Shown here in pieces: positions 9,461 to 20,699 of a stretch of 64,000 nt of DNA. Made by a program: the position numbers and the translations under genes. The stretch comes from Podospora pseudocomata (Eukaryota; Ascomycota; Sordariomycetes; Sordariales; Podosporaceae). The DNA is taken from positions 843,501-907,500 of the forward strand of contig NC_085887.1 of NCBI RefSeq assembly GCF_035222375.1, written 5' to 3'. How positions within the stretch are numbered: the stretch's first letter is position 1; each line of letters starts with the position of its first letter. The notes beneath the pieces are model-generated. The model searched no databases, was not told the DNA's origin, and worked only from the letters and a program-made list of their open reading frames with translations.

Positions 9461-10777
9461 CTAAAGTTTCGTCACCACCACATCATCCACCAACATCCTC
9501 GCCGCTCTGTTGTTGTTGGAATGGATCCGGAAGGTAAGGTCATTCCCGCCCTGTGTTGCTGAGCAGACAAAGGTATAGCCGATTTGAGTCCATGCCAAAG
9601 AAGAACCGGCACCTGACGTGATCGACCTTCCGCCCAGAACAACCGACCACGGATTCCCATTTGTGTAACTGGAAATAACACTGATTCGGAATGTGAGCCT
9701 ATAATCAGCCCCTGGCTCGCTGCAGAAAGAGACGCTCGTTAGCATACCACTATGCGTAAAGGCCCGAGGAGGCTGACACACCAGTTGATAGTTTGAGACA
9801 CAGAAAGTCCGGTGATGGCGGCGCTGACAAAGTAGCTCGACTGGATCTCCATCACGTAATTGCCAGCACCCTGTGAGATAACCCCAACGCTGGCACCGGT
9901 ACCGACCCTGTTGGTGATACTCCATCCTTCCAGCGAATTACCGCTGAAGTCCCCGTTGGTGATCAACGGAGGTGGTGCTGCTGATGTGGTGGACTCGGGC
10001 ACGGAAACAGTGGATGTTGTGGGCTCAGGCGCTGTTGTCGTGGTGGGTTCGAGTGTCGACTCTTCGGCAGTGGTTGTCGTGGTCACCTCAGGGGTCGGGG
10101 TTGCTGTGGGCTCGAGCGTAGACTCTTCAATTGGAGTTGTGGGGGCTGGCTCGGTTGTCGTGGGCTCGGTTGTAGGTTGCTGGGTAGATTCTTCCTCCAC
10201 AGGTGTCGGGCTAACGGTGACATATTCGGTAACAGTCGGTGTTTCAAAAATTGTGCTTGTGACATCAGCAGTGACGGTAGCAAGCTCAGTAGTCGATGTG
10301 ATCCCAATGCATCCGCAAGCAGAAGTGAACTGCAGTGGCTCGACGGAAGAAGCGAAGCTGCGCAGGCAGTTCAATGGCGGTCTGTTGGAGCAGCCCCTTT
10401 TCCTGCGTCTAGCTTTAAGGGGTAGACTTTGTGCGATGGTCGTGGATTCGGTGACAGGTTCGGTGATAGTTGCAGTTTCGGTGACGGCATTGGTAACGGT
10501 GCTGTAACGATACACGTGAGTCTCCATGCTCTGACGGATTCGAGAAAGTTGTAGAGGCATACACGGTAGGGGTGACAGTGACGACCTCGGTGAATGCAGT
10601 TGCTGTGACGATCGAGTTGGTACAAAATTGGCTGGCCTGTACCAGTGAACTGCTGAAACAGTTCAACAGCCCATCCTGGACACACTCCTCGACATCATCG
10701 CGTTGCTCTAGCTTTGCTGAGGTAGCTGCGCCCAGAATGACCCAAAGGTTGCCAGCGAGGAGGAAAGACGAACGCAT
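9461..10777 (-). CDS. Secreted Ser/Thr-rich protein with Cys modules and a CBM4_9-like C-terminal domain; contains one apparent frameshift
   Basis: The start is at 10777 (MRSSFLLAGNLWVILGAATSA is a signal peptide). Two related short modules follow (CVQDGLLNCFSSSLVQASQFC and NCLRSFASSV...FTSACGCIGI), each leading into TVT/ETVT repeats. After them come a Thr/Glu/Pro-rich linker (EESTLEPTATPTPE and similar units) and a domain starting LITNGDFSGNSLEGWSITN, typical of jelly-roll carbohydrate-binding-like modules (CBM4_9 type). A good intron lies at 9720-9781 (GTGTGT donor, TGCTAAC branch, TGCAG acceptor); the last exon is 9719-9461. Between about 10510 and 10560 the frame changes without a usable intron, which could be a sequencing slip or a real break. 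The likely role is a cell-surface or secreted glycan-binding protein; the function is unproven. Confidence 0.65.
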
Positions 10778-11378
10778 GGTGGACGTGCGTAAATGAATGA
10801 CAGTCACTGGGAAACAAAAAAAAATGAATGACAATAGGACTCAGGATTCAAATGCAAAGCCCGGGCGCGTGCGGTCTTTTTGTTGACATTAGTATGGTCC
10901 CGAGGGTCTGGAACGTGTGGATCAAGACCCCTGTCGCAAGCTGATGGCTGAAAATCCGATTCTGGAAGCGCTATCGAATTTTCAAGATGAATACTCCATC
11001 CTCCTCCCATCTCCCATGATCCTGGAACCTCGGCATTAAATGGATACACTCTGCCGCCGGCAGAGCGTTGATGGGTAATTGCACCTTGACCGAGACACAA
11101 CGCCACTCTATGGGTCGCCAAGTATGCTCAACACTATAACTAGGTATGTAATCTGTCAGCAAAACATCTAGCTTTAATGGCGGGGAGCTATGCTCCAGTG
11201 AGTAAGCCCATAATGTCCCTATAGTCCTCGCGCCGAGGAGAAAAGCGGGAGTCTAGAGAGACTTGCATTTTGAAAAAACACACAAGTAGTGTGAGCAGCC
11301 TCTCCTCGGTCACAATGCTCAGTCAATCCTCACTCGAAAGGCCGGCGTGCCCTGCTATCTTCATTTCCGTCGCTCGCC
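10778..11378. other. Divergent intergenic region, nothing recognisable
   Basis: The space between the minus-strand secreted protein and the plus-strand NLR-like gene, so it carries both promoters. No gene or repeat was recognised. Confidence 0.5.
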
Positions 11379-14300
11379 ATGGATCTTGTCACGGCCATCG
11401 GGCTGGTGTCGGGCATCCTGACATTTGTATCATTTGGCACCAAGCTTGTCAAGGGAACCATTGAGATTCGGGAAGCGCTCGATGGCACACTGGACGAAAA
11501 TCGCACCCGTCAAGAGGTGGCCCAGGAGATGAACCGGCTTTCTGCTCGACTCTTACCGCCGGACGATACCAAGCTCGTCGCCGAAGAAAAGAGTCTTTGC
11601 CTTCTCGCCAAAAAGTGCTCGTCGATGTCGGAGCAGCTGATCAAATTGCTTGAGGGTGTCAAGTCCGACAACAGCCGATCCATAAGACAAAGTTTATGGT
11701 CATCCTTGAAAAGCAAAATGCATGGAAAGGAGAGGGTGGACTTGGAGCAGAGATTAGATCACTGCCGAAACCAACTTGAGCTTCAACTTTTGTTTATCAC
11801 GAGGTCTGTTTCGTGTCACCACATCTACATGGATCTTGTATCATACTGAGTTCGGATTTCTAGGCGCCAAACGGATGCGTCGCTACAAACTCTATTCAAA
11901 CTAGTCAAAGATGATACTGCAAAGCTCGAATATCTACGGCAGTCCATCAATCGACTTGAGCAACAAGTTCACCTCTGCGATCTCAGTACCGCTGCGCAGG
12001 CGCAGATACGAAGCCTTCTACCCCTTCCAGACCACGTCTCAAATAGCATTGCGCAAGACCGGGTGCTTCGCGCACTGGCTTTTGATGGTATGCGAAACCA
12101 TCAAAAACCTCGTTCAGGATCCTCACAACACGACGTTTGAGTGGTTCGTGCATGCAGCGAAATCGTTACAAGAAGAGGCGCAGCGCGCAGCCAGGGAAAA
12201 GTTCACTGATTGGCTAGAATCTGGCCACGGTGTATTTCACATTTCCGGGAAGCCTGGGTCTGGTAAATCGACTTTGATGAAATATCTGGTAGAACACGCT
12301 GCGACATCTGGACATCTCAACGTTTGGGCCAGTGAGTTGAGCTCCCTGGGCTTAAAGTCAAGCCTCGAAGATGACTCTAGAATTAACCAGCTACTGATTG
12401 TTCACTTTCAGACAGTCGAAAACTAGCCGTCGCTCAGTTCTTTTTCTGGCGGCCCGGTACAGAGCCTCAAAGATCTCTCGGCGGGCTCTATCGGAGTCTA
12501 CTTCACAATGTCTTTCAAAAGTGCCCAGAACTTATATCCGCCGTCATTCCTTCCTTCTGGTAAAAGTCACAATCGATGCCGTGGCAGCTGAGCTCTGATC
12601 TCGAGGTGACGGAGAGCACAGTCAAGGCAGCTTTCAATCGTCTTATCAGTAGTGAGGTGGCCGAAGCATTTCCGAACCACTGCTTTGCTTTTTTATTGAC
12701 GGCCTGGACGAGTACGAGGCAATAATCCAGACGGACCATACAGATCTGGCTGCACTACTTAACAGCTGGGCAGAGGCGGGCCTTTCATCTCGCAACATCA
12801 AGCTGTGTGTCTCCAGCCGTGAATACAACTCTTTCATGAACCTGTTCTCCGACGACAGGCGGCTGCGGCTTCATGAGCTTACTCACCGCGACATGGTCGC
12901 CTGTGTAAGAGACAAGCTTGACCGCATATCTGGCCGAATAGTTTCGACCAGTTGGTCGAAGACATTGTGGAGAAAGGACAGGGTATTTTTCAGTGGGTTG
13001 GGATTGTGGTCAAGAATATGAGATACGAGATCGACAACGCAACTACCGAGGCCCAAGAGTTCAAAGACTCGCTGAAGATGCTGCCAAGCGAGATAAACAA
13101 CCTCTACAAGCACATATTTGACTCTCTACGTGATACAAAACGTGCATACCGCACGTTGGCAACGGTTTCCGAGGCAATGGAAACAGGCGTTGCTTCCTTT
13201 TCCGTGGAGGCCTACTCTTTTTTCCATGATTATGAGCGGGACAGGAGTTTCGTTGTAAGCAATTCATTTCCTGCCACGACAGAATCATCACGGCACAAGC
13301 TTGGTAAAACACGCCTCCGTGGGTGGTGCGGTGGACTACTCGATACCTCATATATATTATTTCGTGAACAGCACAGGAATAGCTCAGACAAAAGTCCCTA
13401 CATTTTCCTGGAAGCATGGGATAAAATCTGCCCTGATGACGACTCTCTTGAGCCCAGCCCAGGGCCCTATGACGTCCTTCTTCCAGCGGGCGACAGTGCC
13501 TATGGGTTAGCAACTTGTGCATTTTGGGGTCAGAGGGTGGTCCGTGACATAATAGAAACAGATATCGGGTGCATGAACCGCCCCTATTTCCACCGGCATC
13601 TGGTTAGGGACGTCCAAGTACCCACTACGGAAAATGACAAATGACCCAACTGTCACCGATAGCTCCCACAAAGTGGGGTTGCTCGCAAATCTCATACTTA
13701 ACTGCCACAGAGAGAGAACAACTCATGAGGAAGAAGACTTTGCCATGTTGGACTTTCTCTTTGACAAAAGCCTAAGCGACCCAACACATCTTGGGGCCAG
13801 CATTAACAGAAGTCGCGATGTTCAAGTTGAACCGGACGTGGGCGGGATGCCTCCATTGGCCACTTGGCACCGTTTCTTACTGTATGAGTGGATGTATCAG
13901 CATGCGGAACGAGTATGGGGTGATCACCTACCGCACGAGCAGCTTGACGCAAGATTTGGAGAAGCGGTAGCGTGGTTCTCAGAAAGGGCGCCGACCCGTA
14001 CTTCTCTGCGAGAATAGAGTTTGTCAGGCGGCCATCTAACGAAGACGAGCTCGAATCAGTAAGTCGAGATCGACAAATCAGCGCTTATCGTGGCCCTCCC
14101 ATCCGTCCCAACAGTCTTCGCAGCTTTCGAAAGATAACGATTCAGTTTCGGAGGAGGACGGCCAATGGAGATACAGAACAATTTGTCGTTGAAGAAGGGA
14201 TCCCCGTTTGTTTCCATCTGTAGAGAAGAAGGCAGCGGAAGGATCATGCATCGTTGCAAGATTGGGTGCAGGATCTTCAGATGGATTCCAAAGCCAAGAC

Positions 14301-14587
14301 GGAGCTACTACGGCTTGTTAAGAGAAAGTCACAGGAGCAAGCCACCCTTGATTTCTGGAGCAACATTTGCTCAGCAGCATACGGCTTATCTCGCGCGGCG
14401 TTTGGAAAGGGTCAAGCGCCTCCTTGGGCACTTTTTTCAGGATCATATCAACCTTGTGATCCCAATTTTGGCGCCCCTTTTGCTTACCTGGGTTGTTTTG
14501 TTGCCCCTGCACAGAATTTTTCCACCACCGAAAACGTTGCAGGATGAGAGGGATTTGGCTGTTGGATTTATCTCCATACCCATCTAA
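11379..14587 (+). pseudogene. Broken NLR-like (NACHT/STAND P-loop) gene with C-terminal transmembrane segment
   Basis: The N-terminus (MDLVTAIGLVSGILTFVSFGTKLVKG) matches the short N-terminal domain common in fungal NLR-like proteins, followed by a coiled-coil region. An intron at 11804-11863 (GTCTGT...TAG) is in frame. The P-loop reads HISGKPGSGKSTLMKYL and a Walker-B-like FIDGLDEYE follows; a second intron at 12332-12411 (GTGAGT...CAG) separates them. Further family landmarks are KLCVSSREY, IFQWVGIVVKNM and RLRGWCGGLLD. The frame is broken several times: frameshifts occur near 12105 (A5 run), 12690 (T6 run), 12940 and 13970, and there is a nonsense TAA at about 12583. A hydrophobic helix (VIPILAPLLLTWVVLLPL) near 14460-14515 marks the C-terminus. 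No WD40, ankyrin or TPR repeats are visible. It is either a decayed incompatibility-type gene or a gene with several homopolymer base-calling errors. Confidence 0.75.
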
Positions 14588-15690
14588 ACAATCTTTCGTA
14601 TGTTGTCGCACTGAGCCCCCGAAGTTGGATATTCTCATGTAGCTTCACCAGTTAAACATCCGAACACCTGTCCTGGAGGAACCTTGATTGATGGTGAATG
14701 AATCTGGCAGCCATCAGTTGTCTGTAATAGAATCCTACATGGATACTCCAAGCTCCATGATGATTATTGATGTTTGACGAATTCTGGTACCGTTGGGTGA
14801 ACAATAAACAAAGGTGGCACAAGCGGCATCGGAATCCTCAAACACTCTGAGGGACCCAATCTCGGACCATCCAATTTGCAGAGGCCGCCACGAGCTTTGT
14901 GCAACATGACCACAACCTGCTTTTGTTTCTATTGTTACGGCATCTGACGAGAACACACCATAGTAGGGAGTTTGGTCAAATTTCTACAACGTGGTGAGAG
15001 GACTGGGAGAACCGTCAAGGTTGCAGATGATATCCTGTATTTGGCACCTTCCCATAATCACGGATGATGCCACTTATACCCGAAACAAAACATGGCCCAG
15101 TCGTGGGTGGTGCAGATAGATGCATGCACCTGTGTCATGATCATGACGGCCGTTGGCTGCCAAGGTCTAGACCTCCATCGATCTGCCATCCCAGCTTTGC
15201 TTGGCTCGATGCTCCGAACAGGTGCAGCCAGTTCAGCTACCCCTGTCCCCTGAGCTGTTAGCTTTTTTAACACTTGATGCCGCATCTGATAACAGCGATG
15301 AGATAGCAGCCCAACTACCCCGCACACCACTTTACGTCATGGCAACAGGGATCTGTGCTGCTGTGCTGCTGTGGACGTCAACACACGCTGAAACTCAATT
15401 CCTTGTTGGCCCATTGCGCCGGTCACCTTTCACGATTGCCAAGGCACTGATCGGGGTGCACTAGCTATTTTTTCTTGTTTGGCGTCTTGGAGTCCCTATC
15501 TTTACCGGCACTGCTTTTGTTTTTGAGACATTTCTCTTTTTCTTCCTCTCTATCCTCTCATTCCTCGGTGCGACGCGTTTCTCTGGGTCTTGGGTTGAGA
15601 TCTTTCGCCAGGCTATCTAGAGTAGCAGTAGTGGGACATCAAGGTTCACGATACCAACCAACGTTTCCCAGACAACCACCACTTCACACC
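14588..15690. other. Intergenic region (1.1 kb), no gene seen
   Basis: Only short unconvincing frames are present. The last 220 bp before the channel gene are CT-rich and probably its promoter and 5'UTR. Confidence 0.5.
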
Positions 15691-17815
15691 ATGGGAGGCC
15701 TAAGCTGGAGAAAACTTCTCGGCTGGGATCGCCATCCTAGTGACGGCCATCGTCACGATTATGATAGCTGGTGGCATGATTCTCGTCGGCGCCGTAGGTC
15801 TTTTCCATTCTCTCTCCAATTGCCGAATTGCTGTTAACGTGCCAAGAAGTGCTCCCCCACTACCACGATGAATCTCTCGAGTCTGCCATTCCTCCACAAG
15901 CCGTCACCGAAGTAGCCCTCCGATTGCGCCACCTGATCGAGCAGTGTGTTCCTTGCGAGTTGAACCCCGATCTGGTCACCCGCCCTCACAGTAAGGTCAT
16001 CACCACCAAGGTGATCAAAGCAGCCAAGGAGGCCGGTGGGAAGGAGCACGGCGCCTGTGTGGTGTTCTGTCTGCTGGTGAACAAGCGCTGGTGGAAGCAC
16101 CAGAGTCTGGTTGAGCTATGGGATGCCGATTTGCATAACCTCAGGGCGGTAGCTTGTGAGGTTATCGCCAAGCAGATGTAAGTCGTGTTTCTGTGTCTTG
16201 AGAGCTCCGGCAACAAGCTGACACACCACAGTATCGAGACTGAGAATGATCCTACTTACCTCATGCACTCGGTTCTCCTCAAGCGGTACTCTATCATCAT
16301 TGATGGCAAGCCCACACCACCAGCCAATGTCGTTGAGCGAGCTGTTGATCTCCACGCCCTTAGAGTGATTGGTTCATCCGGCTACCAAAAATGCATCAAC
16401 TTCCTCTGGAAGGGCTGGCTAGTCCAGGATGAGGACGACCCGTCCACCTTTGTGGACTACAAGGACAAGGACAACACGTCGTACTGCGCCCACCTCGACC
16501 CCGACCGCATGCGAGCACCCATGTACCAGAACGTGACGCAGATGCTCTTCTCCTTCTTCTACCTCATACTCTACACCCTTGCGATGAACTCAGTAAATGC
16601 CCGAGGAGAGATTGACCTCATCGAGGGGCTGCTGTATGTCTTCACCATCGGCTACATCTGTGACGAACTGTCCAAGCTCTGGAAAGCTGGGCATCAGATC
16701 CTGAGCTTTTGGCACGCATTCAACTCGGTCCTGTACGCGCTGGTGACCACCAGCTTGGCCATGAGATTCATTGCGCTCAGTGCTGGGGTTGATGATCCGA
16801 TCAGACATCAATACACGACGCTGAGCTACAACTTCTTGGCTGTCAGTGCGCCGTTGTTTTGGGGCCGGCTGCTGCTCTACCTTGACAGTTTCAGGTTCTT
16901 TGGCGCCATGTTGGTGGTGCTCAAGGTGATGATGAAGGAGTCGATGATCTTCTTTGCGTTGCTTATTGTGATCTTTGTTGGCTTCCTCCAGGCTTTCATT
17001 GGCCTGGACTTTGCTGAGGATCAGGCGGCCGAGGACTTTTACTTTATCATTCAGGCGATGGCGAACGCGCTGATGCAGAGCCCGGATTTCAGTGGGTTTG
17101 ATAAGTTCAGTCATCCGTTTGGACTGATTTTGTATTACTGCTTTACTTTTGTTGTCATGGTATGTTTTCCGGAGACTTGAGGGAGATTGACAGAGAGCTA
17201 ACGAAGAGATAGGTTGTCCTCCTCAACATCCTGATCGCGCTTTACAACTCGGCCTACGAGGACATCTACGACAACGCCAACGACGAGTATCTCGCTATGT
17301 TTGCGCAAAAGACGATGACCTTTGTTCGTGCCCCCGACGAGAATGTGTTCATACCGCCCTTGAACCTGATTGAGATTTTCTGCTTGGCCATCCCGTTCGA
17401 GTGGTGGATGAGCAAGAAGACGTATGAACACCTCAACGATATCGTCATGGCTGCGCTGTACTCGCCTCTGCTGCTTGTTTCGGCCTATTTTGAAATGAGG
17501 ACTGCCCAGGAGATCAGAGGGAACAGGGCCCGGGGCGAGGAGGATGATGATACCATTGAGGAGTGGGAGCAAATGTCTGACCACTTTGACTTTGAGGGTG
17601 ACGGGTGGTCCAAGACAGTGGCTAGCGCAAAGAGTAATCTGGAGGAGGATGCCGATGTGGTCGAGATTAAGAAGCTGAAGCAGGAGGTGGAGGAGCTGAA
17701 GAAGATGATCGAGGGGTTGACCAAGTTTATTGCTGGTGAGAAGGGGCTTGGAAATGGCGATACCGAAGAGCTAAAGGGGGTTGACGAGGAGGGAGAGTCT
17801 AGTGGTGGTGCTTAG
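15691..17815 (+). CDS. YVC1: Yvc1-type TRP vacuolar cation (calcium-release) channel, four exons, 654 aa
   Basis: Exons are 15691-15793, 15847-16177, 16232-17159 and 17213-17815; the introns are 53-54 bp and keep phase. The first junction uses an AAG acceptor after GTTAAC and is the least certain. The protein has a cytoplasmic N-terminal domain (VLPHYHDESLESAIPP, VIKAAKEAGGKEHGACVVFCLLV, NKRWWKHQSLVELWDADLHNLRA), a block of about six helices (MLFSFFYLILYTLAM, LLYVFTIGYIC, FWHAFNSVLYALVTTSLAM, FFALLIVIFVGFLQAFIGLDF, FGLILYYCFTFVVMVVLLNILIALYNSAY) and an acidic C-terminus ending in a coiled coil (EIKKLKQEVEELKKMIEGL). This is the fungal Yvc1/TRPY family: a tonoplast channel releasing Ca2+ from the vacuole under osmotic or oxidative stress. 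The acidic tail fits the Ca2+-activation region known in yeast Yvc1. The N-terminus is shorter than in many homologues, so an upstream start remains possible. Confidence 0.9.
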
Positions 17816-18788
17816 GGTTTGGTGGCTGTGGTATTTCCTATGGTTGTATGGTTGTTTGCATTGCTAGCGGGCGTTTTTTGGCTTTGGCGAGTACCGCGGG
17901 TGGTAGACCTAATTGCATCTGTCTTGACTAGTGTTTCTTTTTAGAATTTACAGACGACGTGGTAATATCGCGCTGCCTAGGGTTGAGTAGAGCCTTGATG
18001 AGACTCTGGAAGAGTCACCTTATCAATCAGGACATGTCTTCCACGAGTCATTCCCCTTGCCATGTCTACTTGACCGGGACCGTAGGTAACTTTCCGATTT
18101 TACCCCTTCTAGCTCTCACTTTTCTTAGGTCATGTCAAGGACATGACGACTTCATGGCCCAGACGCTTAGAGTACCTTCTGGCGTCTGGTTTTCATGACC
18201 GAAGCTACCATCTCCGGAGAAGATCAGCAGATGCACGGCAGCAGCCCCATAGCTACCATGTGGCTCCAGCACAAATACCGTTCAACCTTCCCGCTCGTCT
18301 ACCTACGCAACATTTGTCAACGCGGGAAAAAGGAAGACCACTCCCCGCTCGCCCGCCCAGTTGCCGACATTCGGGAACAGCCTCTTTATGTTCCCCAGAT
18401 TTCTCTTCCGTTCTGGGACAAGCTCCATGTCACCTCTGCCTGGAGTGCTACCCCCATGCCCAATCTGTCAACTAGGACTTCATTTAGGCAAACAGGCTAA
18501 ACACCCACCATGGCGCTCAACTGGCCAACGATATTGACACAAGGCGCTGACGGAATGAGAGCACGAGATTCCAGGCTGTCAACTTGGCCAAACTTGTTCA
18601 CGTCTTGGCCATTTATAGCACTTGTGGTCGGTATTTGTAGCCTCCGAGGGGATGTTTACGGGGTGGTGGGACATCACCAGCACGAAAGCATATAAGTCTG
18701 TCAACACCACCCGTCACCACCACTCCTACCCCTAGCCTTCCCTGCCATTCAACAATCCCCAAACTCACCACCCGGCACCACCACCACA
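17816..18788. other. Intergenic region upstream of the AA9 gene
   Basis: Open frames around 18143-18500 have no recognisable features. The right end is the AA9 promoter, with a TATAAG box at 18691-18696 and CACC-rich 5'UTR. Confidence 0.5.
18691..18696 (+). promoter_or_regulatory. TATA-like box of the AA9 gene
   Basis: TATAAG lies 98 bp upstream of the AA9 start codon, a usual distance for strongly regulated fungal secreted-enzyme genes. Assigned by position and sequence only. Confidence 0.45.
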
Positions 18789-19619
18789 ATGAAGCCAACA
18801 ACTCTCCTCCTCCTCGCCGCCACAGGCGCAGAAGCTCACTGTAACTAACCCACCCCCCTTTCCCCTTTTTTTGTTTCTCCCACCCCCAAGACTAACCCTC
18901 CGGCCCAGACCGCTTCTCCAAACTAATCGTCGACGGCGTCCCGGAAACAAAAGAATGGGGCTTCGTCCGCCAATCCAAAAACTACCAGTCCAACGCCGGC
19001 GTCACAGACGTAAACAGCAACGACATGCGCTGCTACCAAATGCGCACCGGCACCGCCACCGCGACCGTCACAGCCGGCACCCGCCTCGGCTTTGTCGCCA
19101 TGTCAGCCGTCACCCACTTTGGCCCCGTGTCCTTCTACATGGCTCGCGTGCCCGACAATGCAAACATCAACACGTGGGAGCCAGCGGGGAATGTGTGGTT
19201 CAAAGTGGGGGAAATCAGTGCCCAAGCTGGGCCGAACGGGCAGCTGGGAAGTTCGGAGCAGAATTGGCCTGCTTATAGTACGTTTTTCTTGCTGATCAAA
19301 AGTGTGAGAGGGGTATGCTGACAAAATTGATGGGGTAGACCAGAAGGAAGTGTACTTTAATGTGCCTAAAGAGGTGCCAAACGGAAAGTATCTTGTTCGT
19401 GTGGAGAGTATTGCTCTACACCAGGCTCAGTCGGCGGGTGGTGCCCAGCTTTACATCAACTGCGCTCAGGTTGAGGTTGTGGGCGGGGGGAGTGGGCGGC
19501 CGGGCCCGCTGGTTTCTTTCCCGGGGGCGTACGGTAGGAATGATCCCGGGTTGGTGTGGTCGTATTATCCTGTTCGGACGAGCTACAAGGCTCCGGGGCC
19601 GGCGGTTTGGCAGGGTTGA
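18789..19619 (+). CDS. AA9 lytic polysaccharide monooxygenase (secreted copper enzyme), 233 aa
   Basis: Exons are 18789-18840, 18909-19277 and 19339-19619; the introns are 68 and 61 bp and phase is kept. The signal peptide MKPTTLLLLAATGAEA is cut just before His17, which becomes the N-terminal copper ligand. The rest of the AA9 active site is present: His87 (SAVTHFGPVSFYMA), second-shell His168 and Gln177, and axial Tyr179 (GGAQLYINCAQVEV). Cys59 and Cys182 form the conserved disulfide pair. The C-terminus (SYYPVRTSYKAPGPAVWQG) is typical. There is no CBM1 or linker, so this is a single-module enzyme. Family members oxidatively cleave cellulose or related glucans outside the cell with a redox partner; regioselectivity cannot be read safely. 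HFGPV in place of the common HPGPV is a minor variant. Confidence 0.93.
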
Positions 19620-19749
19620 GAGGGAAAGAGGGGTGTTGTACGATGGAGGAGGGTTGTTCACAGCTATTGCAGACGTGTGTCGCTTGTCACAACAAAGCTG
19701 ATGACTGAGATGTTATATCGTCTTCTGTTCTGGACATCGATTGCCGAAG

Positions 19750-20334
19750 TTATTGTCGTCCGCAATCCCTACACCGCCTACCTTGTTGAACAGATAGAAT
19801 GGCGTAGTTGACGGACCCCAAGTCTGCAGCTCGACGGCCAGTGCAAGTGTGCCCATTCGTCCTGGCTGTCTGGGGAGCGTAGCCATTTCCGTCTGGGTGC
19901 TCCGCAACGCCTTTGGCATCGTGTCCGACCAAGAGCCGAATAGAATTCGTTCCACCAAAGGCAGTGTCGGGGCAGTTCATGCCGACGGAGAATTTAGTAT
20001 TGTCTCCGGTGCTGAACACGACGCCTGGAGCGCTACCATAAAGGCCAACTGGGTAGTCAAAGAATCTTGTCTATGGAGAGAAGGTCAGCATTTGTGAGCC
20101 ATGTGCCGCAAGAGATCGACGAACCTTTCGATAGGTGCAAATGCCACATGGGTAGCCAGAGGGCTTCGTTGAGCTCTTGTCGGCGGCTGGGATCTTGCAC
20201 GCCACTTGGAATCGTTTCGCCGTTGATGCGATGATCCTCGACCATGTTGATTTCGGTGTTCGGTCCGTTGAGGACGAAGAGTTGGCTGACCGCACTGCAT
20301 GTGTATGATCAGCATTGTGAGACCAAGACATCAT
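19750..20334 (-). CDS. Hypothetical spliced gene of unknown function (tentative)
   Basis: I do not recognise the product. On the minus strand, 20334-20125 and 20070-19750 can be joined across a 54-bp intron with a GTTCGT donor, a TGCTGAC branch site 15 nt before the acceptor, and a TAG acceptor. Phase is preserved and the result is 176 codons starting MMSWSHNADHTHAVRSANSS. Segments such as GYPCGICTYRK and TRFFDYPVGLYGSAPGVVFSTGDN look protein-like. Other frames over the same DNA are also open and at least as protein-like (QLFVLNGPNTEINMVEDH in exon 1; ILFGSWSDTMPKALRS in exon 2). The true frame, or a decayed state, is therefore undecided. It converges on the AA9 gene, with 130 bp between stops. 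Confidence 0.3.
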
Positions 20335-20699
20335 AGGATACGTGACTTACTCTATCACATGTCAATTTTTAAGCACAAGTTCAGAGCCTTCTCTGAACGA
20401 AAAGATCATGCCCTCAGGCCAAATTCGATTTCCCTAAACTACATGTATGGTGGCTACTCGTACACCCAGGATACGTCACCCTCCCAGCCATCTCCATCAA
20501 CACCAACATCAAAATAATGCCCGGCAAAACCCGAACCTCCCAACGTATAGTATTCCTCTCATTAGTATGCAGCCGAACCATTTCCACAAATCGAGCTGTC
20601 AGCCTCCCCCTGTGAGATCACCACAGGTTTGAGTTGAAAGGCTGGCCAAGCGGGAAGGGCGGAAACGCCTAACCACGTAAGCAAAACCCTCACAGTCCC
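20335..20699. other. Short intergenic stretch, nothing recognisable
   Basis: No ORF with protein-like features was seen. It separates the hypothetical gene from the first copy of the dispersed family. Confidence 0.4.
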
